This document shows positions 48,001-58,377 of a stretch of 64,000 nucleotides of DNA, one piece after another. Below the pieces are notes generated by a model, which did not search any database, had not been told where the DNA came from, and saw only the letters and a list, made by a program, of their open reading frames with translations. Source of the DNA: Linnemannia hyalina (Eukaryota > Mortierellomycota > Mortierellomycetes > Mortierellales > Mortierellaceae); the NCBI GenBank assembly GCA_019671135.1, contig JAHRHY010000004.1:1240001-1304000 (forward strand), in the 5' to 3' direction. Each line of letters opens with the position of its first letter. Position 1 is the stretch's first letter. The position numbers and the translations under genes are program-made.

Positions 48001-48870
48001 ACTGGGAAACCACCCACGATTGTTCTCGCTTTCGCCAAACCACCATCCTGAAGCATCACAATGCCGCACTTTGATATACTGGAACTGAGTAAACGAAAGG
48101 TGTCCGTCACTGTCGGTGTGGTATTCGTGTGATGCTCGGACAATAAAGTCTCCATCGGCCGCAAGGTCGGATGACATGTCTGTGTAATCTTTGATGTTAT
48201 TGTTGTCGGTTTTGCTGTGGTTGTCGTTGTTGTTGTTGTAGCCGTTGCCGCCCAATTGGGCGGCAGTTCCGTTTATGGTGGATAGAGACGTCTTTGTTGA
48301 TTGCTGAGACCCTGTTGCGACAGTGTAGGAGGTCTCTTCAGTTGTAGTACAAGTCGCGTCGTTGTTGTCGGTGGCTTTACTTGTGGTTGTGGCCGTCCGT
48401 GCAAGAAATTCAGACAAGTCGTGGTAGAGTAACTGCTGCTGTTGAAGGAGCTCAGAGTGGCGTCGGGCAGAGTTCCAAGAGGCGCCGTCGAACTCTGCGG
48501 TGCTTAGACTGAGGGCGTGTGAAGAAACAGGGGCAGCGGTGGAGATAGAGTGAGGGATGTGCTGAACCTGAGTTGTTGTGGGGTGAAGCTGCAAGGAGGA
48601 TTGATTTGAATGAGGATTTGGAGAGGAGATGGAGGAAGAAGAGGTGGCGAGATAGTTTGAAGTTGTGTAGCGACCTTGACTGTGCTTTTGCAGGTTGAGT
48701 GGAGAAGAGTAGGTGTGTCGGTTGGCGCGGTGATAGGATGGAATATGAGGGTTGATGATACCACGGTCGTGGTGGTTATAGTCGTGGTGGGGGTGATGAA
48801 TGTTGGAGTTGACGTTGATGGGAAGGATGCCTAGTGTACCATAGGAAGAAGTGGTATCGGGACTGAACAT
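42032..48870 (-). CDS. Ras guanine-nucleotide exchange factor (Cdc25 type) with N-terminal SH3
   Basis: It activates Ras-type GTPases by GDP release. Nine exons (48870-47962, 47686-45886, 45801-44332, 44197-44032, 43916-43763, 43664-43236, 43140-42958, 42845-42722, 42579-42032) join in frame to 1927 aa. An SH3 domain lies near 238-296 (EYHTDSDGHLSFTQFQYIKV, GWWFGESENNRGWFPSNRV). About 1000 mostly disordered Ser/Arg/Gln-rich residues follow, some helical. The RasGEF_N module covers about 1365-1500 (TLVAATLEAFVEMLTTH, LVMTFFTTFRLFTTPLELTE). The catalytic domain lies near 1600-1840 (VELARQIT, KHWIEVGEECLKMNNFDTLM, AITNGIESTPVSRL, KTVQTPCIPFLG, YIEDGNSPYKE). The usual VYLTDLTFIEDG segment reads GLFFKAITYIEDG here, a clear divergence. 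The start at 48870 is the first ATG of the open frame; a short upstream exon is possible. Confidence 0.92.
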
Positions 48871-49345
48871 TGGCAGGGGGGAGGAAGTTGGAAGCTGCGA
48901 ATGGTGCTGCTGTCGAGAGTGTTCAGGTGGGAAGAGAGTGGTATGGTACAGGTGCTGGAAGGAAGGTAGGGTTGTTCTGGGATGGGTTCATGAAGCCGTT
49001 CTGGCACCTCTCAATGGCAGCAAATCCTCATAGGTATGGAGAAAGAGGATGGCAAAAGCAGCTCACAAGGAGCGAGAAAAGTGGAAGTTAGGATAAAGAG
49101 AAAATAAAGAGGAGTATTGTTGAGGGGGGTTGAAATGAAAAAAGGCGACTGACGAGGAAGGAGAAGCGAAGAGAGAGGGAGAGAGTTGGTCTGGGAAAAG
49201 GAGTAAAAGAGGGGGGAGGAGATTGGGCAATATGCAACTGCTACTCGCGCGGATGGGATGCGGAGAAGGGTTGCTTGATGTCCAAAAAAATGGAGAGTTT
49301 GGATCAAAGGAAATGAAAAAGGGAAGGGAAAAGAGAAAGGAGAGG

Positions 49346-49377
<32 letters not shown>

Positions 49378-52183
49378 AGGGAGAGAAAGAGAGAAAAGAA
49401 CAAGGAAGAGAGAAGTGAAGGGTGAGTCGTTGGGATATGGTGCGTTGTTGTTGTTGTCAATGTTGCTTGTCCAGTGGAGACTAAAGAGTGTATGGGTGCG
49501 ATCTCCAATAAAATAAAATACAATAACAAAAATGCTGCGACAATAGAGTGCCCAATGCGGCCACTGTTTGTCGCAATGAGTAACAGAGAGGGCAATAATA
49601 AGGAGCAATAGATGGTGCTTTGCTTTTTTCTTTTGAGTTTTGGATGGACTCTTTCTTGTTTGAAAAGGCAAACTTACAAGAGTAACCTAATCCAAACTGC
49701 ACAACAAAATTGGGATGTTAAGCAAGGGCAAATGTTTCTTCTTGTTTGCAACGTTTGTTGCAAGTGTCGTTCGTGGAATTACAAAGAAGGGGGGATGAAG
49801 GAGGGAAGGGATGAAGAGAGTACAAGGATAAGGCAGAGTGAATGGGTGAACGAGGGAGGAGAGACAGATGTATGTATTAAAGTGGCAAGAGAGGCCAGAA
49901 GGGAGGGAAGAGGAAGAATATAAAAATAAAGGGAAAAGGGAAGTGAAAGAACAGAGTGAGAAAGAAGGGAGGGAAGTGAAGTGAAGGGGTTGAAGTAATA
50001 ATATTTTCTTTTAATCGAGGAGCAGGGGGAGAGGATGAGGAAGAGGAGACAACAAAGGAAGGAAGGAAGGGAGGATGAGCAAGGAGGTGCGCTTGTAACC
50101 AACAAAAAACACGATGTTTTTAACGCGGGAGAAAGAAAGAATACAACAACAATGTACCTTGAATTGAATGGCCCAGTTACTGTATAGAAATATGAGTGAA
50201 CAAGAGAAGAGAAACGAAAAAGAGAAACAAGAGGTGAAAAGGAGGAAAGAAGCGAAAAGAGGGTTGAAAACGGAAAGAGTGAGCACAGGATGGGGTATGC
50301 TGAACACAGGTGGGATGGCACTCAAATCAAAAATGCCAGCACTAAAAAAAAAGAGAGCTGAGTTGAGCACAAAGCAAAGTAAAGCAAAGTAAAGCAAAGC
50401 AAAGCAAGCGACAGACAAACAAATAAAAAAGCAGCGGGAGAAAAAAAAGGGTATTGTCGACCTGTTCTGGTCATCGTTGGGTGTTGTCACAACATGTCTT
50501 GGAGCGGATGTCTCTTATTGATGTTCTTCATGTCTCTGAACGGCGGGCTGACCAGACATGAGCAATTGGCAATTGGTGCTGGAAGCAATTACAGAAATAC
50601 ATACCCAAGAACAAAAAATAAACAACATCCAAGATCCAAGACGAAAGCTGCATGCCTTGGGTGCTAATGCTATTGTTTTGTCTCGTCTTTTTTTTATTTG
50701 GTGCTCTCTCAGTTTTCATTTTCTCCAAAATAAAGATGCCGGCACCATCGGAACCCACCTGGTCAAATGTACCATCGGCATGTACTTGGATACACACACA
50801 AAACAAGCGGTCTCGGAAGAATGGACACTAATGTCGAAATGGCGGCTTACAATTAGACCCGCTTTTTTGTTCACTTTGTAAGTTCGTTACGTCCTGACTG
50901 GTTGAGCGGCTGAATGATTGGCTTTAGCTGACTGGAAGGAGGACTGGTTGGTTGGTGAGTTGGTGAGTTGGTAGACTGGCTGACTGACAAGAAAGGTAAG
51001 GCCCATCTGCTGGTATGTACAGGCAAACGTGTACAAAACAACTATTGTTTGAGCACATAATTCAACGATTGCCGCTAAAACCGCTATTTTTACAGCGTAA
51101 TAGACCATCAAGAAAAGAACCGCCAAACACGCACGAGGAATGCCCCTCGACATGGTCCATATTTTTCAAATAATAGCTAGCTCGTATTCTTCATGCCTGT
51201 CCATCTTGAGAGATGCGAGAACGGCCAGCTACCCGTCGAAATATAAATGCCATGGGTCAAGTTCAAACTATCAAAGAGAAAAAAAAAGAGTGAGCTTTCA
51301 AATTGCAGATCAGGCGCGAATGGGTTATTAAAAAATAGCGGCAAGCTTGCCTATTATTACATTTTACTCGTGAATGCTCTTCCCTCCATTTCTCATGCCT
51401 CTATGTTTTCTCTCCTTCTCTCTCTCATTTTTCTCTCCCTGGACAGCTTCGGAGAGATAAAGTGGTAAAAACCCCCCCGCGAGAATGGATGGAATGGAAA
51501 GACAGGACGAGAGAAAAGGCGTCTCTTTTTGACGTAAACACGCACGCACGCAAAAGTCCCGTTGAGCCGATGGTCTCTTTCGAAAGAACTCTTCAGCTGT
51601 ATCGCGATGAAGAAACCCCCCGAAAGTCCAAGGTTTGCCGCACCCCCTGTTTTATAGTTTTTGTTATGCATCGTCATCACACAGTCCATCTGTTCAACAA
51701 AACGAAAACTGGCCTGGACGGCCTTGCTATTACTTTTTTTTATTTACGATTTTGCATGTATAACATGTTTGATATATGCTTCCATCCCTCCCCCTGTCTC
51801 TCTCCCCTTGTTGCTTTCTTGCATGATACCGACCAACAGAGAAGAATCTCAGTGACCCAATTCTCTCCCGTATCCCGTATCCCGTATCCCATATCCCTTC
51901 TCCCTTGTCCCTTCCTTCTTCCATCATTCTTTATCCCTTCGTTCTTTCTTCTTTCTCCTGGGCACTTTTACAATGATCTCGAACGGTTACTACGTCCCAT
52001 CTCCCTTCGAAGGAAAAGACCACTGAGGAGGGGGGGAGGCGAAGCGAGGCGAGATTGATTGGATTTGACTCAGACTGAGTCGCTGCTTTTCTTTTGTTTT
52101 TGTGGTCAGTGTGCCTGACACGGTAGCTAAAAAAACCTTCTCTTTTCTCTTCCTCCACCTTTTCACCCGACAACCCATTCGAA
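48871..52183. other. Long intergenic region, low complexity
   Basis: About 3.3 kb between the RasGEF promoter and the cyclo-ligase gene. It is strongly purine-rich on the plus strand from 49040 to 50060, including a (GA)n block near 49340-49400. An AAAGCAAAGT repeat lies at 50372-50405 and a CCCGTAT repeat at 51868-51898. The open frames here are compositional artefacts; no gene recognised. Confidence 0.6.
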
Positions 52184-53705
52184 ATGAATCCAGCACTGCG
52201 CGCACTCAAGAACACGATCCGCAAGGACATGCGACAGAAGCTCGCTGCCCTCACCCCCGACGAGATCAAGCGCCAATGTAACTTACACCACTCCACCCAG
52301 CCTCATTCACACCATCACAACTCCTTGCATGTACTGAAATGACTTCACGAGAAACGTATGCTCGCCAACATACTCGCATACACACCCTCCCTCCGTCATG
52401 TCTCTCGTACGCCCACATATAACACCTACACCCCCCTCTCCACTTTCTAGCCCTTCCCTTACGCCCACTTACAATATATTATTCATATGGATCCTTGACC
52501 CACACTCACACTCAAACCAATTTCACTGCTGAAACGCGCCGTATCTACCCACCTCGAAATCAGCCGCCATGGTGACAGAGAAGCTCTTGAACATGCCTGT
52601 CTTCAAAACCAGCCAGAATATCAGTGTTTACATCAGCATGCACGGTGAGGTCTGCACCCAAGAGATCATCAAGACCGTTCTCGACCAAAGTATGTCTGTC
52701 GTCCACCCACACCTGTTTGTCCATACCCTATCCCGAAATGATGTCAAGAACGGAGGATTTCGTTGGTTTTTTTTGTTGTTTGTTTATTTGTTTGTCGGCA
52801 AGATGCCTTTCTGGTGTCACTTTGTTTACTTCGGTACATTCCTCATCATCCGTCTCTTCCTTTGGCTTTGGCTTTGCCTTTTTTTCAAACTTGTTTAGAA
52901 AAGAACTGCTACGTCCCAAGATGCAAGGGCCCAATCATGGATATGGTCAAGATTGAATCGTGGGAAGATTATCTGTCCCTGCCCAAGAACAGCTGGAACA
53001 TCCCGGAGCCAACCCAGGACTACCCCAGAGAAAACGGTACTTTGTTTATGTGTCCAGAAAACATTTGTTTCTGTGCTCGGGAGACATTTGTTTTCATTAG
53101 TAGTACGTCTGTTCTTGGTTGTTCATTGTTGACGTGACACTAACAGGTATTTTTTGTCTGCATTCTTTTTTGCGTTTTCCCTCGTACAATAGCACTGGAG
53201 ACTTTGCACGGGCTGGATTTGATTGTCATGCCTGGATTGGCGTTTGACAGGACAGGAACGCGTCTTGGTCACGGTCGAGGGTATACGATTCAACACTCAA
53301 CTGCAACTCGTAGGATCTGGCTGACCCATTGCGACATCGAATGCTCAAAACACGACTAACATAAGTCGATCTGTCATCTGTTCTTCTCCATGGAACAAAT
53401 ACCAACTAGATACTATGATACATATCTCATCAAGGCGAACGAGTACAACAAAAGTGTCGGTCGTCCACCCGTAGCAACAGGTACGCATTTCCATTGGATT
53501 GGAGCATCCTCATAGAACGCCGCGTGTTTCGTTTCGCAATTATCGATATAAAAATTAATTAGGCCAATCTACCCACATCAATTTGCTTTCTATTCTCATA
53601 TCTCCTTTTTCACTAGTGGCACTTTCGTTGACAGAGCAGATGGTTGACACCCTTCTACCCAGATGCGAAACGGACATCAACCCTGAGCAAATCCTGCACC
53701 CTTGA
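52184..53705 (+). CDS. 5-formyltetrahydrofolate cyclo-ligase (MTHFS)
   Basis: It converts 5-formyl-THF plus ATP to 5,10-methenyl-THF, returning stored folate to one-carbon metabolism. Six small exons (52184-52277, 52564-52689, 52899-53036, 53193-53280, 53410-53480, 53617-53705) join in frame to 201 aa, the usual length. Signatures: the N-terminal helix [38 protein letters not shown], and the folate/ATP region [20 protein letters not shown] followed by RGYYDTYL. All introns are GT-AG with matching phases; the first is 286 nt. The downstream retroelement insertion does not touch the gene. Confidence 0.95.
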
Positions 53706-53900
53706 AGCGTGGCAAAGGAGAGTAGCATCAGAGCCTTCAGAGGAGCCCAAAAGTAGCGCAAATATAAATTGCCAAGGAGAAGCCAAATTTTCTCTCAACA
53801 ATACACATGTTATTAAGACCTAGGAACCACTGAAAGCCACAGCTACACGTGCGGGACCACAGGAACCGACCTTGATCTTGGCCCTAGCTTGACGTATTCA

Positions 53901-53914
53901 GGAACCCGATCTTG
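53901..53914. repeat. Target-site duplication, left copy
   Basis: GGAACCCGATCTTG, directly preceding the T run of the retroelement; the identical 14 bp recur at 54413-54426. Confidence 0.9.
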
Positions 53915-54412
53915 TTTTTTTTTTTTTTCGTACACAATTTTATTTCTCTGACAAACAGCATAGAGAAGTTATTTGGAAGTAAAAGGGAACTACAGACCAA
54001 ACTCTTCAGTGCACCATCCACCAGTCGCAGTCCGGTCCAGAACCTGGCTCTGCGCAACAATTGTCGCTGCTCTTCACAGCTTAAACGGAAGAAAATAAAA
54101 CTAGATACGAATGAAGGGGATTCTTCCCATCCTCTCCATCATTGACAACCTCCTCCTTCCTAACAAACTCTCCAACAAACGCTCGTCAGCAGCGCGTGGG
54201 TCCTTGGTCGCCCCAGGGCACCTTCCTTCACAATGTGTGGCTAGCGAAGCGCCACACGGACAGAAACCATCATGCGTGATGTAACCGTATCCTTGACTCC
54301 AGTCACCTCGGGGGCCTGTGTACTTGGATGTCTTGTCCTTGGCAGAGATGCCCTGGGTCTGCTCCCACGCGATCGTCGCGGAGCACCGAGGTTTCCAGAT
54401 CAGCACTCTGTG
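53915..54412 (-). mobile_element. Poly(A)-tailed, 5'-truncated retrotransposon 3' end, copy 3, with target-site duplication
   Basis: On the minus strand the element runs from 54412 to a 14-nt poly(A) tail (T run 53915-53928), preceded by an AATAAA signal. A perfect 14-bp duplication of the target flanks it. Only a handful of substitutions separate it from copy 2 along the shared part, so both look recent. It is 5'-truncated about 60 bp further in than copy 2. It keeps an open frame of about 100 codons (KPRCSATIAWEQTQGIS, KYTGPRGDWSQGYGYITHDG, CPCGASLATHCEGRCPGATK, RRRLSMMERMGRIPFI) and about 190 nt of 3' UTR. Tail, duplication and 5' truncation together are the hallmark of target-primed reverse transcription by a LINE. 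Whether the source is the LINE itself or a cellular mRNA is not settled here; the Cys/His C-terminus favours a LINE ORF2. Confidence 0.88.
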
Positions 54413-54426
54413 GGAACCCGATCTTG
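54413..54426. repeat. Target-site duplication, right copy
   Basis: Identical to 53901-53914 and abutting the 5' end of the retroelement. Confidence 0.9.
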
Positions 54427-54563
54427 GGTCTAAAACGGCCAAAACGGCTCGATTCAGTGATTTTTATCATTTTCAGCACTAAAATTTGGTAGTAGCTGAT
54501 ATTAATCAATCTTAAATAATAGGGTCGGTATCCAATCAGGTTACAAGGATCTGAAACAGAGCA

Positions 54564-54636
54564 GCCCGGCTAACTCAATCGGTAGAGTGTCAGACTTTTA
54601 ATCTGAAAGTTGCGGGTTCGACCCCCGCGTTGGGCG
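54564..54636 (+). tRNA. tRNA-Lys (anticodon TTT)
   Basis: A 73-nt cloverleaf. The acceptor stem is GCCCGGC with GTTGGGC, and the discriminator is G. The D arm is ACTC-AATCGGTA-GAGT. The anticodon arm is TCAGA-CTTTTAA-TCTGA, giving TTT. The T arm is GCGGG-TTCGACC-CCCGC with the B box. A T5 run about 16 bases downstream can terminate Pol III. No intron. Confidence 0.95.
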
Positions 54637-56529
54637 TGATCTCATTCACTTTTTGTTCCTTGTTCTTTTGCGCTTGTGTCCGGACGACGCCCCTGGATTC
54701 GTTTTGTTCATTTCATTTTTTCTTCTTTTGGAAATACCTAAACATTGCCACTCCTTTTGGCACCTTTTACGGTGTCCCATAGTATTTTCCTCTCGTTGCC
54801 CTCTACTAACTGTTGTCCAGCCAGCCCCGGGCCGCGGCAACACTGTCAAGGGGGCTTGCATGGCACTTTTCTTGACACATGATCGGATGCATGGTTCCAT
54901 ATGGATCATAGCAAAGGTTAAGAAGCATGCGAAACAAATAGTGTATTGTAAGGAGAAGCAGGGGGGGAGGTGAGAAAAAGAAATGTGATCGCGTGTGCCG
55001 GCAGTTCACGGCTAGTACTCGACGTTGAAATTTGAACGTCTTGCTGTCTCTCTCGCTGGCAATCTCTGCTTGGGGGGGGCTCCAGCTGTTCGCTGCGAGG
55101 CCGAGCTTTCGGCGTCACTATGATGGACTCTATGGGGACGCTGGCAACGATTAATTTTCAATGATAGGCAACGATTATCCATAAACCATGGCAATAGGCT
55201 AAACGAAGGTTGAAAATCCAATGGGACCGTTTAAGGACAATGAGAGAAAAGCACTATGAGGCACCGTATAGGGCGCCAAAAATGGGTGGCCAATGTTTAG
55301 ATAGTTCCTTGTTTTAAGCACTGGCTTTAAATGGGAACGCGTGAAATAGATACTTCTTACAACTGTCAATGTTAGATTTGTTAATTTAACGAAAAGGGCA
55401 CTCAGGAAAACGCACCGATATAATGCCGCCAAGAAACAAGAGTTTCATTGCGGTATCTTGAACAAAGGGCAAGCCGAATGGTTAATCCCTGCACGACAAA
55501 TAATATATTCCTCTGATGAAGCACTTTGGAAGCTTATCCCTAGAAAAATCTATCAGAGTTGATAAGAAAGGAACAGGAAATCGTTATTCCTACCCTAGGG
55601 GTCTCTATTTAAATACTGGGGCCGGAGGCCTTGTTATCATCCGTTTACTTTTGCTCTTTAATCATGAAAGGCCGACCACAGATATGCAACATACTGGGCG
55701 CGATCTAACCTTCAATGGCATGTTTCGGGTCGCGTCCGCGGTATCACTCTCAAGAGTGTTCTAAAAGGATGGATCTCTGTCTTTCATATCCTTTATGGGA
55801 TTATCAAACAGCGATTAACAAAATTACCGGCAACTGTCATAGCGACAAAGCAAGAAAAGAAAAACAATGGAGAAATAAGACAAGAGACAAGGTAAGATAC
55901 TAGGACATAAGGAAATGAAGTAATGAGGTGTAAGAACTGATGATGTTAATTGTACAGAGGTGTTGCGTATTGTAATAGCAACAACGTAAAGGAGTGTGAA
56001 TAAGGGAATGAGCAAGGAAATGGACAAGAGACAGCAAGGGCACTAGGGACTAATGGGCAGTCGTGTCGGTCGAGGAAAAAAAAAGTATTCACTCTGTCTC
56101 GATAGCCTTGTGAAGCCAATGGTCCTTGTTCTTGCGAAAGCATGGTAGTCTACCAGAATATCTTTTTGCTATCAGATTAGTTGACATCCATTGCCAGAAT
56201 ATCTGTTTGTAATGTCAGAATAACTAATCTGACAATGCAGTCAGAATATCTTCCAAGGTAAAGACCTTTTATTTCCGCATCAATTAACAATGCAGAAAAG
56301 ACATCATATGATGCGATGATTTGATGACATCGCGGTTTATTGCTTTTTTGTTTTTTGTTTTGGGGATCAAGGGATCAAGAGCTGTTCAGCTGGCGGCTCA
56401 AAACTGGTCGGAGGTGATATTTTACAAGGGTGGTGCTGAAGATTAAATAATGCGGGTTGGGAAGAAGGGAAAAAAGTTACAAGTGTTCCCGCTTTTTTTG
56501 GCATGTTGTTAGTTCTGGGAGAAAAGAAC
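54637..56529. other. Intergenic region with short inverted and direct repeats
   Basis: No gene recognised. CAGAATATC occurs three times (56154-56162, 56195-56203, 56242-56250), interleaved with an 11-bp inverted pair TCAGATTAGTT / AACTAATCTGA (56172-56182, 56222-56232). The rest is unremarkable AT-rich sequence. Confidence 0.55.
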
Positions 56530-58377
56530 TTAGACGGCTCCGCCAGAGTGGGAAACCATGGCGACCAAGGCGGCACCAATGCAGCCACCATCACGGGCGA
56601 GCTCCAAGCGGATGCGGGAGGCACGGTCTTTGCCCAAGATATCGGTCAAAGCATCCATCATGCTGTGGGAGAAGTGGGGGTACTTCTCAAAGACAGATCC
56701 ATCAATACCGATGGTGGTGATCTCGTTGGCGTCATCCAACTTAACAGAGGTGCCGTTAGCCTTGTGGAGGAGGGCAGCGCAGGCAGCGGCGGTCATGGTG
56801 GCAGAACGCTGGCCGATAGTGTGGATCAACTCATAGACACGGGCGCGGTCCTGGGCAGTCAAACCTTCGACACCGAAGGAAGTCTTGAAAACACGGTCGA
56901 CGGCAGAGTGGCCGGAATCGTTGTCGGACTCGATGGTCGACATGAACAAGGTCTTGAAGGCCAAGCGGGGCTTGAGGGACTCGGGAACCTTGCCGCCGAG
57001 GGACTCAAAGATGGCGTTCTGCTCGATCAAGTCGACAATGGCGAGGCGAACGAGTTCACCCATGTAAAGACCAGAGACCATCTTCTCAAACTCCTGGAAT
57101 CCTGGGACGAGGGAGACGGCATCGATTTCCTTGTCGTACTTGGTCTGGGGGAGGTATTCTGCCTTGCCCATGGCGTCCCACTCAGTGTTGAGGATCATCT
57201 GGTCGCAGGCGGGGCCGTTGTACTTGGAGACCTCGGAGGCGCGCTCGATGTAGGCGGCGTTGGTGCCGGTGGCGAGGATGACTCCGATCTTGGTCGAGGG
57301 CGAGACGTAGGCGTGGGAGACGAGGGTGCCCACGGTGTCGTTGATGATGGCCGAGACGGTGACGGGGAGGTTCTTGCGAGCGAAACCGCCCTCGAGCAAG
57401 TCCTTGAGGTCCTTGCCCATAACATCGGAGAGATCAAATCCCTTGCCCATGGCCAAGACCTTTCCACGGTTAATGGCAGTCTGCCTATTTTTTTTGGATT
57501 GAAGAGAGTGGACGAGCGATTGAATGGTTAGAAGGTTTGTTTCTCGTCACTTTCTCGCCATGTCTCGTCGCGTCTTGTGGTCTTAATCAGTATGTTGAAT
57601 GTTATTGAGTTGTTGCTGCTATTGTTGTTTTTGTTGTTCTCGTGTTGTGTTGTGTTGTGTTGTGTTGTGTTGTGTTGTGTTTGTTTGTTTAGAACAGAAC
57701 CGATCGATTAAAAAAAAGATTAACTGGATTGTGTCTTTTGTATCCCATCAATTGCTCCCACGACATGCTCAATTTTCCCCTTTGCTTTCTTATTTTCTGG
57801 TGGAGGTCTCTTTTTTGAATACTTTTTTTTTTTTGCAGTCGACGATTATTTCACTGCTACTCGTGGCATGCATATCCCCCCACAAAGCATCACACCGCAC
57901 AACGCCAAAAATAATAATAATAATAATAATAAAGAAATAAAAGAAGCAGACTTACTGGATGGCAAAGGAGAAGGTGACTCCCATCTGGAGCTCAGCATTG
58001 CCCATGTCCAAGGCAACAGACTTCAAGAGGGCAGCGGTGCAGTCAGCAATCCAGTCAAACATGGCCTGGCCGGTTCCGGTCTTGAGCTCGTGGGTGATCT
58101 CGTGCTTCTCCATGGTGACACCAACCTGACCGTCGCCGAGGAGGTGGACGGCAGCGGTGCGGAGGTTGGTGCCGCCCATGTCGATGGCGAGGTAAAGACC
58201 GGTCTCTTTGCCGGTGGGGAGACGGGTGATGAAGGAGGGCTGCTGGGTGATGTTCTTGGGGTCGGTGGTCGAGAGACCCTCGATGAGCTCGTCGTTGAGG
58301 CCATTGATAATCTTGTCGACCTGCTCCTTGGAGAGGACAAACTGGCTGACGACTTCTTGGAAGGTGGACGAGGTCAT
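56530..58377 (-). CDS. Hexokinase
   Basis: It phosphorylates glucose and other hexoses at C6 with ATP. Exons 58377-57956 and 57484-56530 (GTAAGT donor, ATAG acceptor, phase 2, 471-nt intron) give 458 aa. Motifs: phosphate-1 DMGGTNLRTAA, MGVTFSFAIQ at the family's sugar-binding F-S-(Y/F)-P site, INDTVGTLVSHAY, phosphate-2/adenosine GVILATGTNAAYIE, and NTEWDAMG. In the sugar-binding loop the usual FSYP reads FSFA, a deviation to check against other fungi. The exon join falls inside that loop (AIQQTAINRGKVL). Pyrimidine-rich sequence and a (TGTGT)n block lie inside the intron near 57640-57680. It is isolated from other genes by long spacers. Confidence 0.93.

Noticed and set aside
49011..50321. 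Several 150-200-aa Ser/Leu/Phe-rich frames on the minus strand
   Set aside because: They arise from a long purine-rich tract and show no domain or conserved pattern.
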